Below, piece after piece: positions 22,601-33,672 of a stretch of 64,000 nt of DNA. Below the pieces are notes generated by a model, which did no database searches, had not been told where the DNA came from, and saw only the letters and a program-made list of their open reading frames with translations. The stretch lies in assembly GCA_965153355.1 (NCBI GenBank), contig OZ231126.1, forward strand, positions 107,880,001 through 107,944,000, read 5' to 3'. The stretch's first letter is position 1. Each line of letters begins with the position of its first letter. A program made the position numbers and the translations under genes. The DNA is from Flaccisagitta enflata. Its lineage: Eukaryota > Chaetognatha > Sagittoidea > Aphragmophora.

Positions 22601-25600
22601 CATCAGATCTCATTGCAACTTCTATTGTTCCAACAGCATTCTCGTTCTTTTCAAAGAATACTACAGGGATGAGATTGTACGAGGCAAGATGACGACCCTC
22701 CCGATTGAACAGTAAATGATTAAAGAGAGTTCTTTCGTCACTGTACAGTCTGACCTGTGCAAAACCTGACGCTGTTCGCCTCCCCATATAATCTTTTGAA
22801 TGGGAATCAAACATACTTATTCCCTCCTTTTCCTTGTTTAGACCATAAGTATATGTACCTGCAACAAGAAGGACTGTTTTTGAGTCTGAGAATGTTTTTT
22901 CAAGTTTTTCTTTAAACTGCCTATATAAATGCTCTTCATCTTCCTCTGTTGAAGATAAAGCACCACAGTAATCCATGGAGGCAACATATTGAACAACATA
23001 CTCATTATCATCCAAACCTCTTATCAAGGCTGGCAATTCATCGATACTCAACGCCTCAATTCTTTCATTTTGTTTAACTCCAGCTGCTATGACAGTTTCC
23101 AAATGAATATTTGAACCTACCTTGATTATACTATCAATGCAATCTGGTGTTAAGTCAAGCATTGTTTCATCTTCCATTGCCTGCAAAAGAGCAACAGTTG
23201 CTACACAAGTACATTGAACACCACCAACAACACCGTACTTGATTGCTGCTTGATGTGTTTTGCCAATTATCATTTTTGATGCTTGAGCATTTGCTAGTCT
23301 CCTTTTACCACAATTTGTGTTAGTTTCATCACCACATTTCTCATCTTCAATTCTTGTGCTCAATGACAACATGGAAGCGCATATGTCATTATCTCCTTCC
23401 TCACTGCTTTCATCATTCGCATCTTCAATTAGGGATATGTCTACCCCCCTTTTTGCAGTCTGTTGTTTTGATGATGAGGGTCTATTTAATTCCTCCATTG
23501 TGAGCAAAATTTTTTTGGCTAGTGGTTTCATGTTTTTCAAAAACTCATTCATATCCTTGGCACCTGGAGCAAAAATGCTTTCACTAACAAGAGATAATAA
23601 GTGAAAGTCATCTTGAAGTTCATCCCACACATATGTTTTGTAGTTAAAGGTGGGGTATTTGTGATAATTTAGCATGAAATATTTCTCAACTTTTAGTCGG
23701 CAAAAGTCTGGATACTTTCCAAAACAGCCAATGCCATTAATGTGATTGTTATCCAAATCTAAAATGGCAATTGTCACTTGACAGTGTTCATTGTCATTTA
23801 TTGGCATAATATACATTATCTTTTTTGCACTGTCAGTGAATTGAATATGACCCATGCTATCATCAGATGTATCATACATTGTACTTTTCACATCAGAATG
23901 TGACAAATCTTCAATATGGTAGTGCATTGCTAACTCATCTTTATTGCACAAAAGCAGACCCAGCAAATATAAAAGAAGGTCTTTGTGCTTGCTTCTGAGC
24001 AAATCTGGAAATTGGTCTTTTATTCCTTCAAGCATGGTGTAATCAACCTCATCAATATCTTTGATGTTTGTTGCCTTAAAATGAATATCCTTAACATCTT
24101 GAGAAAGGAATTCATTTCTGGTTTTGAAACTCACCAAAACTGGGTCATCTTTTATTGCAGAAGCTTCTGCAGAGTGACTTCCTAAGTTGTCTCTTATACT
24201 TGAAACAATTCTAGGATTGTTTCTTAAATCTGCACCAAATGTAACCGTTGCCTTAGGTGATAGTCCAACACAGAATGTTTCAGCTATTTGTAACATTGGG
24301 TATTTCTTGTTCATTTGATTACAGAAGGTTTGTATCTCTTCAAAGTTTTTTAGTATCATGAAAAAAATTAATGGTCCACCAACAATCATTTCTCTTAATA
24401 AAGTTGAATCTCCACAACATGATTTACCATCATAAATTTCTGGTTTCAATTCCACTACATGAGATGTTTCCTGTAAATATGATGTTTCACCATGATTAGG
24501 ACATTCTTTAATGCACAATACCTAAAAGAAACAGAGAAATATATGAAATGGTGGTACATAACTGACTGCTCAGACAATTTTTAGTCGTGTGCACGCAACT
24601 CTATGACCCGCTTTGTCGATAGGTCGGTCCGTCGGTGCTTTTTATTGTTGTTTTGCATCATTTTAAATCATTTTAGGTTATTTTAAGACATTCAAAGTCA
24701 TTTTAAGTCATTCAAAGGCATTTTATGTCATTTACAGTCATTTTTAGTCATTTTAGTTTGTCATTTTTTTGTAATTTTTGTCATTTTAATTTATTATAAG
24801 TCATTTTAAGTCATGCTAAGTAATTCTGAGTCATTTTAATTCATTCTAAGTCATTATAAGTGATTATAAGTTATTATGAGTCATTCTAAGTCATTCTAAG
24901 TTATTTTTTGGCTTTTGTAGTTTTTGTCATTTTGCATTTTGTATTTTAAGTTATTTCAAATCATTTTCAATCATTTTGAGTCATCTCAAGTCGTTTGAAG
25001 TCATTTTGAGCCACTTTAGGTCATTTTTAGTCGCGTGCTACGCGACTCTACACCCCGCTTTGTGGGTCCGTCGGTCCGTCGGTCCGTCGGTCTGTCCGTC
25101 CATCCGTCCGTCCATCACACTTTACTTTTTTTGGGTTTTTGCAGTTTTTAGCCTCACTGCTCCTGCCCAAATGATGGAGTGACCTCAATTATGGCCCCTG
25201 CCCACCCGCACGCGACTGGGGTAGCCGTGTATCCGGCCTTGTTTTTCTGAGGGTCTGGTTTAAGTCTGGTTTATTAAGTCTGGTTTAAGTCTGTTAAGTC
25301 TGGATTAGGTCTGGTTCAGGTCTGGTTTAGGTCAGATTTAAGTCTGATTTATGTCTGGTTTGCATCTTGATTTATTCTGGTTTAAGTCTGTTTTAAGTCT
25401 GGTTTAAGTCACGTTTAAGTCTGTTTAAGTTTGTTTAGGTCTTGCTTAAGTCTGGTTTAAGTCTGGTTAAAGTCTGGTTTAAGTTTGGTTAAAGTCTGGT
25501 TTTAGTCTGGTTTAAGTCTGGTTTATGTCTGGTTTATGTCTGGTTTATGTCTGGTTATAGTCTGGTTTAGGTTTTGTTAAGCTCTGGTTTGAGTCTGGTT

Positions 25601-26829
25601 TAAGTCTGGTTTAAGTCTGAATGAAGTGTGGTTTAAGTCTGGTTTATGTCTGGTTTTTGTTTGGTTTATGTCTCTATTATGTCAGGTTGAAGTCTGGTTT
25701 AGGTCTTGTTGAAGTCTGGTTAGGTCTGGTTTAGGTCTGGCTGAAGTCTGGTTCAGGTCTGGTTTAGGACTGGCTTAGGTCTGGTTTATGTCTGGTAAAA
25801 TTCTGGTTTGAGTCTAGTTTAGGTCTGGTTTAGGTCTGGTTTAAGTCTGGCTTGAGTCAGGTTTAAGTCTGGTTTGAATCTGGTTTGAGTCTGGTTTAAG
25901 TTGGTTTGAGTCTGGTTGAAGTCAGGTTTATGTTTGGTTTTAATTTGGGTAAGGTCTGGTTGAAGTTTTGTTGAAGTCTGGCTTAAGTCTAGTTTAAGTG
26001 TGGTTTGAGTCAATAAAGAGATACAATAAGGAGCCAGGTCAATTCATTTATTTTTGTCTCACACGCGACTTATAGGTGTTGGCCTTGTTTCAAACAAGGC
26101 CGTATACACGAGCAGAAGTCGCGTACGGGTGGGCAGGGGCAGTGATGATAAAGTCTTACTCAAGCGTTTGGGCAGGAGCAGTAGCACAAAAACCGCCCGT
26201 AACGCCGAAAAAGCTAACAAGGACCGACCGACATACCGACCGACCAACAGACAGATGGACAGAGCGGGTTGTAGAGTCGCGTGCAAGACTTCCTTACCCA
26301 GTACAGAAGTTGATGGATGTTTGGGTAAGCCTTTTGGTGCAGTAAAACGCAGTAATCACATACATAGACAGCTGCTCTGCCAATATCAAGCAGCTGTTTG
26401 TGAAGCCTCAGGAGATTAGTGAACCCTTGGTGGGCTTGGAGTTTGCGATCAATCTCAGCAGTTGCGGCCTCAATTGCAGCCATCCGCATGGTATGCTCTC
26501 TCTGGCAGCTGCGACACCTGTAGTGTGAATCTGTGCATAGAACAATATCAAAGGTGTAAATCTATTTGTCTTTTTATCTACTTTTTCAGTTACCCTTTAC
26601 TTCTCAATGTTCACCTGCCCCCCAAACGCTGGAGAGGTACAAGACTTCAGGGTCTTTGCCAGTCAGCCATAAAACAAATTTCAGAATGTATTTGACCAGG
26701 GGCTTGTAGGCAGTTGCCAAAGGCTTGATGGCACAAGGCAGATTGCTGCAAACAAAATCAAAGAATGTCCAACGATGTAGGCAAACAAGCAGGTCACAGC
26801 GATGGCGACAACCACTACCATCACAAAAT
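19627..26829 (-). CDS. Large multi-exon gene with two cysteine-protease-like domains (C76/OTU-like and Ulp1/C48-like), 5' incomplete
   Basis: Exons on the minus strand: 26829-26615, 26530-26298, 24521-20502, 20362-20288 and 20081-19627. All junctions have GT-AG signals and agree in phase (1, 0, 1, 1), giving at least about 1,665 codons. The first exon starts mid-codon after an acceptor, so more exons lie upstream. Exon 2 has CRSCQREH. In the long exon, codons counted from TTG at 24518, GGVQC436 and FDSH573 fit the Cys and His of a papain-fold protease of the C76/OTU type; C758-x2-C and C773-x2-C look like a zinc ribbon; 912-932 is hydrophobic. From about 1150 a Ulp1-type domain starts (GWISGDTISAFHG), then the frame breaks at an A12 run (20925-20936). 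The -1 frame carries the rest: SHWFLYVAD (His), YDSG (Asp), QENGSDCGIF (Gln, Cys). Ulp1/C48 enzymes cleave SUMO-like proteins. The protein may belong to a transposable element; that is inference. Confidence 0.72.
20925..20936 (-). other. A12 homopolymer at the frame break in the Ulp1-like domain
   Basis: On the coding strand the long frame reads CCC AAA AAA AAA AAA CCA and ends at a TAA (20880) after 23 more out-of-frame-looking codons. The Ulp1-like catalytic residues lie in the -1 frame. The downstream splice phase (phase 1 at 20502) fits only if one base is gained here. A AAA AAA is a classical slippery heptamer, so ribosomal or polymerase slippage is possible; a one-base deletion or a homopolymer sequencing error is at least as likely. 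Confidence 0.75.
24577..26090 (-). mobile_element. Large family B element filling an intron, cores of GTCAT and TCTGG repeats
   Basis: The right end TTTTTAGTCGTGTGCACGCA is at 24577 and the left end ACACGCGACTTATAGGTGTT GGCCTTGTTT ends at 26090. The core has (TAAGTCATTT)n on one side (24650-25020) and (TTTAAGTCTGG)n on the other (25255-26010), with a family A element inserted between. Nearly the whole 1.8-kb intron of the double-protease gene consists of this and the next element. Confidence 0.75.
25024..25243 (-). mobile_element. Family A element nested in the family B core
   Basis: TTTTAGTCGCGTGCTACGCG to GTGTATCCGGCCTTGTT, about 220 bp, well preserved, with a perfect right-end hairpin and a (GGTCCGTC)n core. 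Confidence 0.88.
26093..26284 (+). mobile_element. Superfamily element truncated at its hairpin, abutting a splice donor
   Basis: The left end AACAAGGCCGTATACACGAG is at 26093. Internal blocks follow, then AGCGGGTTGTAGAGTCGCGTGC at 26264-26285, where the hairpin stops after its first arm. The exon donor TGG|GTAAGG of the double-protease gene begins only about 10 bp away (26297). Confidence 0.7.
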
Positions 26830-26863
26830 CTGAAAAAAAAAGAAAATGAAATGGCAGTAAAAA

Positions 26864-27097
26864 ATAAGGCCAACACCTATAAATAAATAACTAAGGCCGG
26901 ATACACGGCTACCCCAGTTGCGTGCGGGTGGGCAGGGGCTGTATTTGAGGTCACTCAATCATTTGGGCAGGAGCAGTGAGGCCAAAGAACACAAAAACAA
27001 AAAAAAAGTAAAGTGTGACGGATCAACGGATGGACGGACGGACGGACAGACAGACGGACCAACTGAGCGGGTTGTAGAGTCGCGTAGCACGCAACTA
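26864..27097 (+). mobile_element. Family A element inserted in the left end of a family B element
   Basis: TAAGGCCAACACCTATAA (26866) is a family B left end. It is interrupted by a complete family A element (CTAAGGCCGGATACACGGCT at 26891 to GAGTCGCGTAGCACGCAACTAA at 27097). After it the B sequence resumes (TATTTTTATTGACCTGACTC), matching 34180-34215. No right end of the outer copy was found. Confidence 0.75.
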
Positions 27098-27199
27098 ATA
27101 AATATTTTTATTGACCTGACTCCATCAGTTTTAATCAAACCCTTGAAACTGTCCGTATTTGGTCACATTTTACTTTTTCTTTTGATTTTCTGTATCACT

Positions 27200-27335
27200 T
27201 AAATTTCCATCTCCCTTTTCTTTCTTTCTTTCTCTCTTTCTTTCTTCTTTCTTTCTTTCTATCTTTTTTGCTTCATTCTTTTTTTTTGTTTCGTTCTTTA
27301 CTTGTTTCTTTCTTTCTCCCTTCTTTTTATCTTTC
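27200..27335. repeat. TTTC-rich pyrimidine tract
   Basis: Imperfect TTTC/CTTT repeats directly in front of the next element. Confidence 0.8.
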
Positions 27336-27603
27336 TTTTTAGTCGCGTGCTACGCGACTCTACACCCTGCTTTGTCGGTCCGTCGGTCCGTCGGTCCGTC
27401 GGTCCGTCGGTCCGTCCGTCCGTCCGTCCGTCCATCGGTCCCTCCGTCCGTCCGTCCGTCCATCGGTCCATCCGTCACCTTTACTTTTTTTGGGTTTTTG
27501 CGGTTTTTGGCCTCACTGCTCCTGCCCAAATGATGGAGTGACCTCAATTATGGCCCCTGCAAACCGCACGCGACTGGGGTAGCCGTGTTTCCGGCCTTGT
27601 TTT
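27336..27603 (-). mobile_element. Family A element, intact reference copy
   Basis: The TTTTTAGTCGCGTGCTACGC hairpin is perfect (7-bp stem, AGC loop). It is followed by CTACACCCTGCTTTGTCGG, about 120 bp of (GGTCCGTC)n and (CGTC)n, CACCTTTACTTTTTTTGGG, GGCCTCACTGCTCCTGCCC, GATGGAGTGACCTC, CGCACGCGACTGGGG and CCGGCCTTGTTTT. This is a good type copy of about 268 bp. Confidence 0.9.
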
Positions 27604-27831
27604 ACAAAAATCTTCAATTTTTTTATGCAGCAACTCTGCGAAGACGAACGAACTTCTGTTGAAAGCAGGGAGACTTCCATTCTTATTTGTCACTCCGCTT
27701 GTATATTAATATGTTCCCCCCCCTCCCCTCTCCGACCTATCAGGCCTCTCAGTCTTCAAATCAAAACCCTAAGCCAAGCCCCTCAGGCCGGGTATCGCAG
27801 AATACATTTTACATTTGAGCAACTGTTTTTT

Positions 27832-27904
27832 TTTCTTTCCTTCTTTCCTTCCTTCTTTCCCCCATCCCTTCCTTTCTGTTTTTCTTTCTTTTTCTTTTTC
27901 TTTC

Positions 27905-27980
<76 letters not shown>

Positions 27981-28040
27981 TTTTTCTTTTTTTCTTTTGT
28001 TCTTTCATTCTTCCTTTCTTTTTTTCTTCCATTCTTTCTA
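27832..28040. repeat. (CTTT)n microsatellite
   Basis: Long uninterrupted CTTT tetramers around 27900-27980, with degenerate flanks. Confidence 0.95.
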
Positions 28041-28068
28041 GGTGCGACAAAGCACTCCTATAACTGGC

Positions 28069-28428
28069 TGTGTCCATTGGGGGGGTCGGTATCAACCAAC
28101 TTTGGAAATGCCAATCGGACATATCAACAGACCATGCGCAATCACAAATCAACCTAATATCTAAAAGGAAAAGTTCATGAGACTTTATCATTTACAGTTG
28201 TGCCAACCCTACCTTTCCCATAGTAAAGTATAGGAGCTTCCTCTTCCTCTTCCTTCTCCCTATTCATTATAATGTAAATAAGGGGTGTGGCACGACTGTA
28301 AATGATATTGTGTTACCCCTTTTTCCTTTCACAAGTGTTTATATATTGTTTTTGTGCACACTTTGGCCATATGTCCGACTGGCATTTCCAAAGTTCGTTG
28401 TTACCGACCCCCCCAGTGTCCATGGGTC
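28069..28428. mobile_element. Nested foldback: 120-bp palindromic MITE inside a longer inverted repeat
   Basis: ATCATTTACAGTTGTGCC (28187) pairs with GGCACGACTGTAAATGAT (ends 28306), giving a 120-bp element with terminal inverted repeats. Outside it GGGGGGTCGGTATCAACC and ACTTTGGAAATGCC (28078-28115) pair with GGCATTTCCAAAGT and ACCGACCCCCCC (28380-28412). The whole 360 bp could form one cruciform. Confidence 0.75.
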
Positions 28429-28499
28429 GGTTGGTTGGTTGGTCGGGTTACGCATTTGTCAGACGATCCACATGTCGTACCTTATTGGCCTACTTGGCC

Positions 28500-28799
<300 letters not shown>

Positions 28800-28987
28800 A
28801 CAGTAGTTATGTCGGGCCCGCTGTTTCTCTGTCGGGCACGCTCAATTTGATGGGAGCGGGCCCGACTGGCCCGCTCAAAGAAATCACTAAGATCAGGGCT
28901 GCTTATAGAGGCTTATTAATTCCCTAGAAACATTCAAAAACATTTAAAATGTCTTTATTTTATGCAAAAAGCCTTTAAAACAGTTTT

Positions 28988-29128
28988 GTTATGGACCAAC
29001 CGACCGACAGACCGACCAAAAAGTGGCTTATAGAGTCGCTAAGCACGCGACTAAAAGCGCCAAAAAAAGCACAGTGACCGACTGACAAACATGGTGGTTT
29101 GGAGAGACGCCTGCATGTGACTAAAAAA
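28988..29128 (+). mobile_element. Two consecutive right-end remnants of the superfamily
   Basis: ACCAACCGACCGACAGACCG to GAGTCGCTAAGCACGCGACTAAAA (ends about 29056), then GACCGACTGACAAACATG to GAGACGCCTGCATGTGACTAAAA (ends about 29128). Confidence 0.6.
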
Positions 29129-31107
29129 ATCTGACAAGTCAATCAATGGGATGACCTGAGGGCAATGACTTCAGTTTTGATTAACTAGCTCTTTACAACA
29201 AGCAGCACCTCCAAAGGTGCCATATTGATATTTTGGCGAGAATACATAGAAATGTGTTTCTATGGCAACCAAATATCATGGAGAATAAATCATTCTTTTA
29301 TTAGTTTATATTCCAAATATCAGCCTCCTAGCTACATTTGTTCTTCCATAATGCTTGCCCCCGTTATCTCAAGTCTAGACGAGATCTACTGTACCATAAC
29401 TTGGTGCTGCATTTGAGAAAGTACATAACATCTAAGACCATTCTTAAGAGCTTCGAATAATCTTTGTTTTGAGTCGTTGAGCGAAATTTTAACTTGAAAA
29501 CTCTAGAAGTTATGTTAATTTGAAATAATAGTATCAAATTGAAATCTGCCAGGTATGACGCTTTTTGCTAACTTGAATTCATGGACTAAACGGATTGACT
29601 TAAAAGGGTCTCCTTGGCGCCATTTTGTAGAAAATGAGTTTTATTTTCGTTTTCTCTTAAATCATTCTTAGTTTCCTTTAGTCAGATATGTTTTTCATGT
29701 TTTCAAAGACAGAACTAAAAGTACAGAATCCCTTCAATCAACGAATTATGGTGATGCTCACTTCAAACTATTACCATTTCTGCGTTTTTATAAAGACGGT
29801 ACCAAGTATACAAATAGTTAATCAAAATGAACGTAAGGTCAACTAAATTAGGTAACGCAAAAAAGAAGTAATAACGTAAGGAATGTGATGGAACAAAAAA
29901 TAAGAGATAACATATAAGACAACCTGCTCCAACGCGTAGGGACTAATGTAAATAAAAAGAAAAAACGCGCGCATCTTTTTGTTAAGGTTCAAAAAAGGGC
30001 TAAACACAGCCAAATTTCAGAAAGCACAAGCTTGTAATCGCTGGTAGGAAACTTCTGATAGGGTTGCGCGAATTACCCTAAAACCCATAAAAAAAGGGAA
30101 ATTGTATGGTGATGCTCACTTCAAACTGTTGCCATCTCTGTCTTATAGTGCTAGTCATGTCGTTTGGGCGTACTGTATTCCAGCCATTCAAGTTCGTGCA
30201 CTGCTGTCTAACATAAGGTTTGAGAAAAGAATGACATGAATATGCAGTTTTTTGCATTTTTACATAGGTACTGAACATAGAAACCAAGAACCATATTTTT
30301 GGCCACCGTTCTAAATTTGTAACGGTGGCTTTAAAATTGAAAAGAATTTTTCTCAAAAAACCATATAGTGCAACTTATCAAATGAATCAGAATTTTATCA
30401 GGATCAAGATTTTGCTGTTAAGAAATAATTAAAACTTAACTAAAAAAAAATTTCAAATAAAAGGAAGCTAAAAATCTTGAATTATTCATTTTTTTAAAAA
30501 AAGAGTCTCAACAAAGATTTTCTACTTGATAGTTCTTGGTTTCCTTGCCCATGACCTATGCAAAAATGCAAAAAAACGCATAATTAAATCTTCTTGTCTT
30601 AAACATTGTGTGAGACAGTAGTGTGTGCATCTGAACCTTTTCATTTGTTTCTATTAAGACAGCACCAAGTATACAAATAGTTAATCAAAATGAACGTAAG
30701 GTCAACTGAATTAGGTAACGCAAAGAAGAAATGATAACGTAAAGAACGTAATGGAACAAAAAAGAAGTGATAACATTTAACACAAATATAATGGGACATA
30801 GGGACATGGGACATAGGGACTAATGTAAATGAAAAGAACGTAATCAATAAACGCGCATATCATTTTGTTAAGGTAAAAAAAAGGGCTAAACGTAGCCATT
30901 TTTCAGAAAGCACTAGCTGGTAATCGCTGGTAGGATACTTGAGTTAAAGTTGAGCGAATTACCCCAAAACCCACAAATAATGGGAAATGGTATGTCCAAC
31001 TCAAAAAATGAAAATCTTAATTCTTTGAAAAAATATATAGTGTGACCTATCAAATGAAAGAAAATTTTGCAGAGATCAACATTATGAAGTCAAAAAATAG
31101 GTCAGTA
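29129..31107. repeat. Gene-free A/T-rich region with a diverged duplication, offset about 863 bp
   Basis: About 29795-30065 and 30657-30985 are related copies. Both contain ACCAAGTATACAAATAGTTA, AATGAACGTAAGGTCAACT, GGGCTAAAC, TAATCGCTGGTAGGA and GCGAATTACC in the same order. A further partial match (TGGTGATGCTCACTTCAAAC) is at 29750 and 30107. No coding signal is convincing. Confidence 0.7.
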
Positions 31108-32137
31108 ACAGGGTGTGCAAAATTATCCGGAATAGCTCCATAGATAGAAAACTATATTTAAAAATGATCCAGCACTGTGAAATTTGAGCCAGAGTACCCC
31201 AGTTAGTCTTACTTGAAGCAAGAATTGATTGTAGGTCCTTTCTGAAGCCCTTGTCACTAGGGGAGTAAAACGATTTAAAGCAAAGATTTTGATTTTTACA
31301 GGATTTTATTGCAAAGGCAAATAAAGTTACAAAATCATAGATTCTTGTATTTGTAATTACTTCATAGTGACTTTTTAGCTTGACACAAAATATGCTGAGG
31401 AAGGTAAGTTAAATCAACATCAATGGAGCTCACAAAAGCAAATTAACTTGGCCTAAAGGGCAAGAAAAACTGACATCTTTTTTTTTAATGTATCTTTTTG
31501 AGGGGTGTTTTTTCTGAGTCAAATTAACCTGAGGAATGTCCTTATATTGACTTTTTACATCTTTGTAAATTTTGGTTTTAAATGCAATAGTCGCAAAAGC
31601 GTCAGATGGTCAGCGGTACCCGTTGCCCCTATGTGAGTGTATGTGGGTGTGAGGTGGTTAGAGGGGCAGCGAAATTAGGGCCTGGGGGCTGGGATATGAG
31701 CCTGGAGGCTAGGATTTGAGCCTGGAGGCTGGTATTTGAGCCTCCAGGCTGGGATTTGAGCCTTGAGGCTGGGATTTGAGCTTTGAGATTGGGATTTGAG
31801 CTTTGAGGCTGGGTTCTGAACCTCGAGGCTGGGATTTGAGCCTTCAGGCTGGAATTTGAGCCTCATGGCTGAGATTTGAGCCCTTAGGTTAGGATTTGGG
31901 CCTCAAGGCTAGGATTTGGGCCTCAAGGGGGGGGGACGGAGAAGGAGAAGAAGAAGGAGGAGAAGAAGGAGGAGAAATTTCCCCTATGTGTGAAAGCATA
32001 GGTCATCGGCCCCTTCGGGGCCGCTGCCCAAAAAAGGATACTTTTTCATATCTAACCCTAATGCTTTCAAAATAATTTTTTCTACGGGGTTTTTAAGAAA
32101 AGTAACCGCTAAGTCTGGATTATTTTGCACACCCTGT
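31108..32137. mobile_element. Non-autonomous DNA transposon with TA target duplication, carrying a cassette
   Basis: The left end ACAGGGTGTGCAAAATTATC (31108) and the right end GGATTATTTTGCACACCCTGT (ends 32137) form terminal inverted repeats of about 20 bp, each flanked by TA. That is the pattern of Tc1/mariner-type insertion. No transposase can be read. A type II minisatellite cassette (31588-32035) occupies its right half. Confidence 0.8.
31588..32035. repeat. Type II minisatellite cassette
   Basis: AATAGTCGCAAAAGCG and GGTCAGCGGTACCCG form the left border. About 13 units of GCCTGGAGGCTGGGATTTGA type follow. The right border reads GGAGGAGAAATTTCCCC, ATGTGTGAAAGCATAGGTCA and GGCCCCTTCGGGGCCGCTGC. 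Minisatellite units run in one direction only in this copy. Confidence 0.85.
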
Positions 32138-33095
32138 TACAACTCAGTAGAAAATTCATTGAAAATGGGTCTTATTTTTTTCCATTTTGAAGATTACTCA
32201 AAAAGCGCCCAGTGACTGATTTTATTTTTTCTAATTACATGTTATGAAAAGTGGAACAATATCCCTCACTATACCCAAACATTACACAACATTATACAAA
32301 AATGCAGAGAAACCCATACTACGCGAATCAAAAAAAAAGCCGCACCCTTTTGTAGCTGAGTAGAAGAGATACAAAAAATTAATTCAAAGTTTTTTTATTC
32401 AACTGATTTTGAATATTTTTAAATTCCCTTTCATCCTAGACCAACCCCAGGTCTGTATCTCAAACCGTTTAGGAGATAGAGCTTGCCAAAGTGAACCTCT
32501 CTTTTGCAGAAATGCTCATTTTTCAATAAGATTGCAAAACTGAAAATGACAATGTTTTCACTCTTTTTTATGCCATTTCTAAACAAATAAAGCTAGAAAT
32601 ACCAGATTGGAGCCAAATGAAAGATCTCTTTAAGATCTTCAAAATGTTTTAAGATTTTGTATAATTATTTTGAAATTAAATATGATAAATTGTCATTTAA
32701 AAGTGCGGCTTTTTTATTGATTCCCGTAGTAGTTATGTGATTTTTCAATCAGATCTTTTTTTGAAAGCACAGTGTGCACTAACTAGATCTGGAAAAAAAG
32801 AAATTCACTTCACTGTAGTATGAAGGGTTTTTACTTTTACCGATTTAGAAATAACCTGTAAGAATATCGAGTGGGCTAGTTTCTAATGAAAAATTGGACT
32901 ATGTATAGGAGAAAAGATGATGCTTGTGCAAGACCACAAAGTCATTCTTTTGATCTCAAGCACTAATCAGGTAAATGTAACCTTTAGCATCATAATGCAA
33001 GGCCAAAAACTCTACAGCACGACTGGCTCAGTTTGCAACATTTTATGACTGTGTTATTCAAACGTATGTTGTTATTTGATCCCAAAACAATAGAT
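32138..33095. other. Gene-free A/T-rich stretch
   Basis: No open frame above background, no recognised repeat end. Confidence 0.3.
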
Positions 33096-33672
33096 GTAAT
33101 AGTCGCAAAAGCGTTAGATGGTCAGCGGTACCCGTGCCCTGCCTAAGTAGGTTGTGGTTCAAGTTGAGGGGGGAGCAGGGCAGTGGCCCCAAAGGGGTCG
33201 ATGACCTTTGCTTTCACACATGTGGGGGATTTTCCCCTCCTCCTCCTCCTCCTCCTCCATTTTCTCTGTCCGTCCCCCTCAAATCCCCATCTCGAGGCCC
33301 AAATTTCGATCTCCAGGCCCAAATCCCAGTCTTGAGGCCAAAATCCCAGCCTCAAGGCCCAAATCCTAGTCTCAAGGCCCAATTCCTAGCCTGGAGGCTG
33401 AGATTTTGACCTTGAGGCTGAGATTTGGGCTTCAGGACTGAAATATGGGCCTTGAGGCTAGGATTTGGGCCTTGAGACTAGGATTTTGGCCTTGAGGCTA
33501 GAATTTGGGCCTCAAACTGGGATTTGGGCCTTGAGACCAAAATTTGGGCCTCAAGACTGGGATTTGAGGGGGGAGGGACAAAGAAAGAGGAGGAGAAGGA
33601 GAAGCAGGAGAAAATCCCCCATATGTGTGAAAGCACGGGTCATCGACCCCTTCAGGGCCGCTGCCCAAAAGG
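33096..33672. repeat. Palindromic type II cassette (minisatellite arms in both orientations)
   Basis: Left border AATAGTCGCAAAAGCG, GGTCAGCGGTACCCGTGCCC, GGGGTCGATGACCTTTGCTT, CACATGTGGGGGATTTTCCC. The left arm is CCCAAATCCCAGTCTTGAGG units (33290-33395); the right arm is the reverse complement type, CTTGAGACTAGGATTTTGGC (33400-33570). Then GAAAATCCCCCATATGTGTG and CGACCCCTTCAGGGCCGCTG close it. The arms switch near 33395, so the cassette is a long inverted repeat. Confidence 0.85.

Noticed and set aside
24516-24518. TTG at 24518 as translation start of the double-protease protein
   Set aside because: It lies three bases inside an exon that starts at an AG acceptor (24521), and upstream exons join it in phase. 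It is an internal codon.
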